This document shows, one piece after another, positions 5,507 through 7,242 of a stretch of DNA of 7,242 bases. The translations under genes were made by a program, and so were the position numbers. The notes beneath the pieces are model-generated. The model was not told where the DNA came from. It saw only the letters and a program-made list of their open reading frames with translations, and made no database searches. The first letter of the stretch is position 1; each line of letters starts with the position of its first letter. This DNA is from Oscillospiraceae bacterium (lineage in GTDB: Bacteria; Bacillota; Clostridia; Oscillospirales; Ruminococcaceae): assembly GCA_029098085.1 (NCBI GenBank), contig JAQXNQ010000281.1, forward strand, positions 1 to 7,242, read 5' to 3'.

Positions 5507-6436
5507 ATGAAAACATCCTTCCCCACCCTTTCCGATGCCCGGCGGCTGCAGCTGCTGGAGCTTCCGGACGGCGTTCTGGATTTTGTGCTCGACACCGACA
5601 CCTTCAACGAAATCGACGACCAGTTTGCGCTGGTTTACGCGCTGCTCTGCCCCGAGCGGCTGCGGCTGCAGGCGGTCTGCGCCGCCCCCTTCTTCAACGA
5701 AAACTCCACCGGCCCCAAAGACGGCATGGAAAAGAGCTATGATGAGATTCTGCGGATCCTGTCCCGGATGGATGTCTCCCCCGACGGGCTGGTGTTCAAG
5801 GGTTCCGACCGATACCTCCCCGATGAGGACACGCCGGTGGACAGCTCTGCCGCCCGGCGGATCGCCGAACTGGCCCTGGCCCACACCCCCGACCATCCCC
5901 TCTATGTGGCGGCCATCGGCGCCATCACCAACGTAGCCTCCGCCCTGCTGCTGGAGCCGTCCATCATCGACCGGATGGTGGTGATCTGGCTGGGCGGCCA
6001 TGCCCCCTTCTGGCCCGACACCCGGGAATTCAATCTGGTGCAGGACATCCCCGCCGCCCGGGTGATCTTCGGCAGCGGCGTACCCCTGATTCAGCTGCCC
6101 TGCTTCGGCGTCGTGGACCGGCTCAGCGTCTCCCTGCCCGAGATTGAAGCCTGGGTGCGGGGCCAGGGCGCCATCGGCGACTATCTGGCTGACACCTACA
6201 AGGCCTGCGCCAAAGACCACTTCGCCCACAGCCGGGTGATCTGGGATCTGTCCGCCGTGGCGGTGCTCACCTGCCCCGACGCCGTCTCCACCACCCTCTG
6301 CCACAGCCCGGTGGTCAGCGACGAGGGACTGTACAGCTTCCCCGCCGACCGCCACCTGATCCGGCAGGCCTACAGCCTGAACCGGGATGCGATCTTCCGG
6401 GCGCTGTTTGAGAAGCTGCAGGAGGTGCGGACATGA
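5507..6436 (+). CDS. Nucleoside hydrolase, DTD-xx-NE-x-DDQFA subfamily
   Basis: A 309-residue cytoplasmic enzyme of the inosine-uridine nucleoside hydrolase fold, expected to cleave the N-glycosidic bond of a ribonucleoside to ribose and base. AAAAGGAGG ends 5 bases before ATG 5507. The calcium and ribose site is recognisable: LDTDTFNEIDDQFAL with D29, D31, D37 and D38 in place of the usual DTDxGxDDA; GAITNVASALL for the GPLTN-type segment; IWLGGHA; EFN (174-176), matching the ENxEFN ligands; and W246-D247 for the conserved H-D pair. The Asp is kept, but the His used for leaving-group activation in IU-type enzymes is Trp here, so the preferred base is uncertain. No signal peptide is seen. The stop overlaps the next start in ATGA, so the two proteins are translationally coupled. 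A purine, pyrimidine or modified-nucleoside salvage role is inference. Confidence 0.9.
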   Translation: MKTSFPTLSDARRLQLLELPDGVLDFVLDTDTFNEIDDQFALVYALLCPERLRLQAVCAAPFFNENSTGPKDGMEKSYDEILRILSRMDVSPDGLVFKGSDRYLPDEDTPVDSSAARRIAELALAHTPDHPLYVAAIGAITNVASALLLEPSIIDRMVVIWLGGHAPFWPDTREFNLVQDIPAARVIFGSGVPLIQLPCFGVVDRLSVSLPEIEAWVRGQGAIGDYLADTYKACAKDHFAHSRVIWDLSAVAVLTCPDAVSTTLCHSPVVSDEGLYSFPADRHLIRQAYSLNRDAIFRALFEKLQEVRT

Positions 6437-7242
6437 TCGATGCGCTGAAATGGATGAAGGAACTGAAGAGCAAGCTGCAGGCCGCCTTTGGAGGACGGCT
6501 CTGCTTCCTGGGTCTGCAGGGCAGCAGACGGCGGGGCGAGGCCTCCGAAACCAGTGACATCGATGTGGTGACCGTGCTGGACAGCCTTTCGCCGGAGGAT
6601 CTGCGGCTCTACCGCAGTGTGCTGGACACCATGCCCCACCGGGAGCTGGCCTGCGGCTTTATCTGCGGCAGCAAGGAGCTGCGCGCCTGGCCCCGTCATG
6701 AGCTCCGCGGCCTGCTGGAGGACACACAGCCCATTTATGGAGAGCTTTCCTCCCTTCTGCCCGAACCCAACGCCGAAGACGCAGCCGACTATCTTCGTAT
6801 TTCAGCTGGAAACCTCTATCACGAGGTTTGCCACCGGTATCTGTACGGCGGCTCCCCCGCTCAGCAGGCAGAAAAGCTGCGGGGCGCTTACAAAATCGCT
6901 GTTTTCATGCTGCAGCATCTGACCCTGCTGCGCACCGGCTCCTATCCCCCCGACAAGGCGGCGCTGCTGCCCCTGGTTTCGGGAGACGAAAGGGAAATCC
7001 TCACCCGCTCGATGCAGTGGGATTTCCAGAAGCAGGAGCGGGAGCAAAACCCGGAGGACTGGCTCTTTCTGCTGCTGCGGTGGAGCTCGGCCGTGCTGGA
7101 GAAGGTCTCGCCGGACGGTGCTCCCTGCCCCGACAGCCATCCTCTGCTGAAGCAGAAGCTGGACGCCCTGAACCTGCCGCCCCTGCTGCCGGAGGATTTT
7201 CAGCTGGAAGACTGGACCGAACGCCGTCAGCAGCTGGTCATC
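6433..7242 (+). CDS. Nucleotidyltransferase-domain protein, open at the right edge
   Basis: The frame starts at ATG 6433 inside the hydrolase stop (ATGA) and runs 270 codons to the window end without a stop, so the C-terminus is missing. GGAGG (6421-6425) inside the hydrolase end, 7 bases upstream, is a good ribosome binding site. The N-terminus has the polymerase-beta-type nucleotidyltransferase motif: FLGLQGS (G30-S31), then RRRGEASETSDIDVV with D42 and D44 as metal ligands. The third acid usually found on a later strand is not obvious; that strand may be LACGFICG (72-79), with E71 the nearest candidate. The segment KELRAWPRHELRGLLEDTQPIYG, then a helical region from about 118 (NLYHEVCHRYLY and following), looks like the helical domain that often follows such folds (HEPN- or kanamycin-nucleotidyltransferase-like). 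It could be an aminoglycoside-type nucleotidyltransferase relative, a protein-modifying NTase or a toxin-antitoxin-like enzyme; I cannot choose. Confidence 0.85.
   Translation, partial: MIDALKWMKELKSKLQAAFGGRLCFLGLQGSRRRGEASETSDIDVVTVLDSLSPEDLRLYRSVLDTMPHRELACGFICGSKELRAWPRHELRGLLEDTQPIYGELSSLLPEPNAEDAADYLRISAGNLYHEVCHRYLYGGSPAQQAEKLRGAYKIAVFMLQHLTLLRTGSYPPDKAALLPLVSGDEREILTRSMQWDFQKQEREQNPEDWLFLLLRWSSAVLEKVSPDGAPCPDSHPLLKQKLDALNLPPLLPEDFQLEDWTERRQQLVI

Noticed and set aside
5474..6355. 293-codon open frame on the - strand opposite the nucleoside hydrolase
   Set aside because: Same shadow character; the + strand frame has conserved catalytic motifs and a strong ribosome binding site.
1..7242. 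Mobile element, CRISPR array or defence system
   Set aside because: No transposase, integrase, long terminal repeats or regularly spaced repeats; most genes are housekeeping. The nucleotidyltransferase alone is not enough to call a toxin-antitoxin or defence system.

Overview
This window is most likely chromosomal DNA from a GC-rich Gram-positive gut anaerobe of the Clostridia (Oscillospiraceae/Ruminococcaceae-like). The basis is the set of protein families, the strong AGGAGG-type ribosome binding sites, a TATAAT promoter, Rho-independent terminators, a tetrahydrofolate riboswitch of a type known in Firmicutes, and G/C-rich third codon positions contrasting with AT-rich intergenic DNA. The organism assignment is inference. 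Every supported gene is on the + strand.

Region 1 (1-3792) is the tail of an arginine operon in the order argJ (3' part), argB, argD, argF. ArgJ recycles the acetyl group, ArgB phosphorylates N-acetylglutamate, ArgD makes N-acetylornithine, and ArgF turns ornithine into citrulline. argC, which supplies the intermediate between ArgB and ArgD, is absent here and would be expected upstream. Spacing is short except for a 134-base gene-free stretch between argB and argD. A perfect 11-bp hairpin with a T tract closes the operon.

Region 2 (about 3899-5331) is a folate-responsive unit. A TTGATT-17-TATAAT promoter leads directly into a tetrahydrofolate (THF) riboswitch aptamer, then a hairpin that can bury the Shine-Dalgarno sequence of folT, the folate-binding S component of an ECF transporter. 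Downstream, with its own ribosome binding site, lies a shikimate-kinase-family gene. It keeps the ATP site but lacks the arginine that normally binds shikimate. A GAAA-loop terminator ends the unit.

Region 3 (5332-7242) starts with an AT-rich leader holding a TATAAT element, a small hairpin and three tandem heptamers next to the ribosome binding site. It then carries a nucleoside hydrolase of the DTD-xx-NE-x-DD type. The hydrolase stop overlaps (ATGA) the start of a nucleotidyltransferase-domain protein that stays open to the right edge. Neither protein has a clear cellular role.

I saw no tRNA, rRNA, CRISPR array, insertion sequence, attachment site or replication origin. The least conventional parts are the riboswitch with its enlarged P4 arm and mutually exclusive pairings, the kinase with an altered acceptor site, and the coupled hydrolase-nucleotidyltransferase pair.
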